From Pseudomonas versuta (GTDB lineage: Bacteria; Pseudomonadota; Gammaproteobacteria; Pseudomonadales; Pseudomonadaceae), in the NCBI RefSeq assembly GCF_001294575.1, contig NZ_CP012676.1, positions 558,001 to 622,000 on the forward strand: a stretch of 64,000 bases of DNA, given 5' to 3'. A program made the translations under genes and the position numbers. The notes under the pieces were generated by a model. That model did no database searches, was not told the origin of the DNA, and saw only the letters and a program-made list of their open reading frames with translations. Numbering within the stretch: the first letter of the stretch is position 1; the number at the start of each line of letters is the position of its first letter. Of this stretch, positions 63,078 through 64,000 are shown one piece after another.

Positions 63078-64000
63078 TCAGATGCGGAAACTGCCCACCA
63101 GTTGCTTGAGGCGCGCGGCTTGCTGTTCAAGGTCTGCACAGGCGCGCAGGGTTGACTGAAGGTTTTCTACACCTTCCTGATTCAGGGTGTTGATCTCGGT
63201 GATGTCCATGTTGATCGACTCGACCACCGAAGTCTGCTCCTCGGTGGCTGTCGCAACGGACTGGTTCATGCCGTCGATTTCGCCAATGCGCTCGGTGACG
63301 CTGATCAGGCGTTCGCCTGCCTGGTTAGCGATTTGTACGCTGTCCTGGCTGTGACGCTGGCTCTCTTCCATGGTGCTCACCGATTCGCGTGCGCTGATCT
63401 GCAATTCCTCGATCATTTTCTGTACTTGTTGCGCCGACTCCTGGGTGCGGTGAGCCAGGTTGCGCACTTCATCTGCAACCACGGCAAAACCGCGGCCGGC
63501 TTCACCGGCACGGGCGGCCTCAATCGCGGCGTTGAGTGCCAGCAGGTTGGTTTGCCGGGAAATGCTGGTGATCACTTCAAGAATCTGGCCGATATTCACT
63601 GTCTTGTTGTTCAGTGATTCGATATGACCGCTGGACGTGCCGAGCATTTGCGACAGTTGCTGCATCGAACCGATGCTGCGCTCAACCACTTGCTGGCCCT
63701 CTTCGGCCAGGCCGCGAGCGTCGCTGGCCTGATGTGACGCCTGGGCTGCGTTGCGGGCGATTTCCTGGGCTGCTGCGCCCAGTTCGTTGATCGCGGCTGC
63801 AACGCTGTTGGTACGGCTTGCCTGTTCATCGGAGTTGAGTATCGATGAGTTGGAAGCGCTGACCACCCGCAGGGCAACCTCGTTGACCTGTTCGGTAGCC
63901 GACGATACTTCGCTCATGGAGGTGTGAATTCGCTGAACAAAGCGGTTGAAAGCGCTGCCCAGGGTGCCGAATTCGTCGTTGGACTCAACCACCAGGCGAC
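63078..64000 (-). CDS. Methyl-accepting chemotaxis protein (C-terminal part; 5' end outside window)
   Basis: The frame is open to the window end, so only the last 307 residues are seen. They include the end of a HAMP domain ([15 protein letters not shown]) and the signalling hairpin with the tip [24 protein letters not shown] sequence (here [20 protein letters not shown]). Methylation helices flank the tip. The protein signals to CheA/CheW and ends at residues typical of the 40-heptad class without a CheR tether. The sensor domain is outside the window, so the ligand is unknown. Confidence 0.94.
   Translation of the reverse strand, partial: RLVVESNDEFGTLGSAFNRFVQRIHTSMSEVSSATEQVNEVALRVVSASNSSILNSDEQASRTNSVAAAINELGAAAQEIARNAAQASHQASDARGLAEEGQQVVERSIGSMQQLSQMLGTSSGHIESLNNKTVNIGQILEVITSISRQTNLLALNAAIEAARAGEAGRGFAVVADEVRNLAHRTQESAQQVQKMIEELQISARESVSTMEESQRHSQDSVQIANQAGERLISVTERIGEIDGMNQSVATATEEQTSVVESINMDITEINTLNQEGVENLQSTLRACADLEQQAARLKQLVGSFRI

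Noticed and set aside
1..64000. CRISPR arrays, prophage, insertion sequences, toxin-antitoxin or restriction systems
   Set aside because: No regularly spaced repeats, integrase, transposase or defence-type domains were found on either strand.

Overview
The window is chromosomal DNA of a gamma-proteobacterium of the genus Pseudomonas, most likely the P. fluorescens/P. putida side of the genus. The reasons are an MvaT-type H-NS protein, the split aerobic-type cob naming set with bluB, the GntR-prpB-prpC-acnD-prpF locus, a CrbS/MxtR-type transporter-kinase beside rmuC, a TonB receptor with its FecI/FecR pair, and many copies of the 'GTAGGAGCGAGC' class of Pseudomonas REP palindromes between genes. 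Base composition and codon use look even across the window. I see no prophage, insertion sequence, integrase or CRISPR array.

Layout. 0-4.2 kb: end of mazG, a DUF2058 protein, a small protein, a DUF3108 protein and purN-purM. 4.5-9.1 kb: DUF2066 protein, AI-2E-type permease, hda and two tandem NlpC/P60 lipoproteins. 9.2-10.5 kb: a PQQ-type sugar dehydrogenase lipoprotein. 10.6-19.8 kb: a cobalamin riboswitch with a terminator, then ten late B12-synthesis genes (cobO to cobS), mostly overlapping. 19.9-22.3 kb: MarR regulator, MFS transporter, an overlooked 40-residue membrane peptide and a periplasmic glutathione peroxidase. 22.4-26.1 kb: FadL-type porin, small hypothetical genes and a gene-poor stretch with DnaA-box-like motifs. 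26.2-34.6 kb: rmuC, the hybrid kinase, a TDT channel and an MFS-acyltransferase fusion. 34.6-37.1 kb: a guanidinium exporter under a guanidine-II riboswitch, a BASS-family transporter and rdgC. 37.2-37.8 kb: a tRNA-Val/tRNA-Asp pair present twice. 38-42 kb: iron-responsive TonB receptor, FecR and ECF sigma factor. 42.2-44.3 kb: cysH and pabB. 44.5-47.6 kb: a three-gene operon of retropepsin-like protease, 7TM/inactive transglutaminase and ATP-grasp ligase. 47.8-54.8 kb: the methylcitrate cycle locus. 55-64 kb: pyk, a small lipoprotein, PilZ protein, sbcB, mvaT, purU, a small protein, a deacetylase/glycosyltransferase pair and the C-terminal part of a chemoreceptor.

How the genes work together. 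The cob run takes cob(I)yrinate a,c-diamide to adenosylcobalamin and makes the lower ligand with BluB, all behind one B12-sensing leader. The prp genes turn propionyl-CoA into pyruvate and succinate using AcnD plus PrpF; the usual prpD is not next to them here. The MarR and MFS genes share a GGGTATATAC operator. The least understood system is the protease-7TM-ligase trio, which looks like a membrane-linked peptide-ligation and cleavage pathway.
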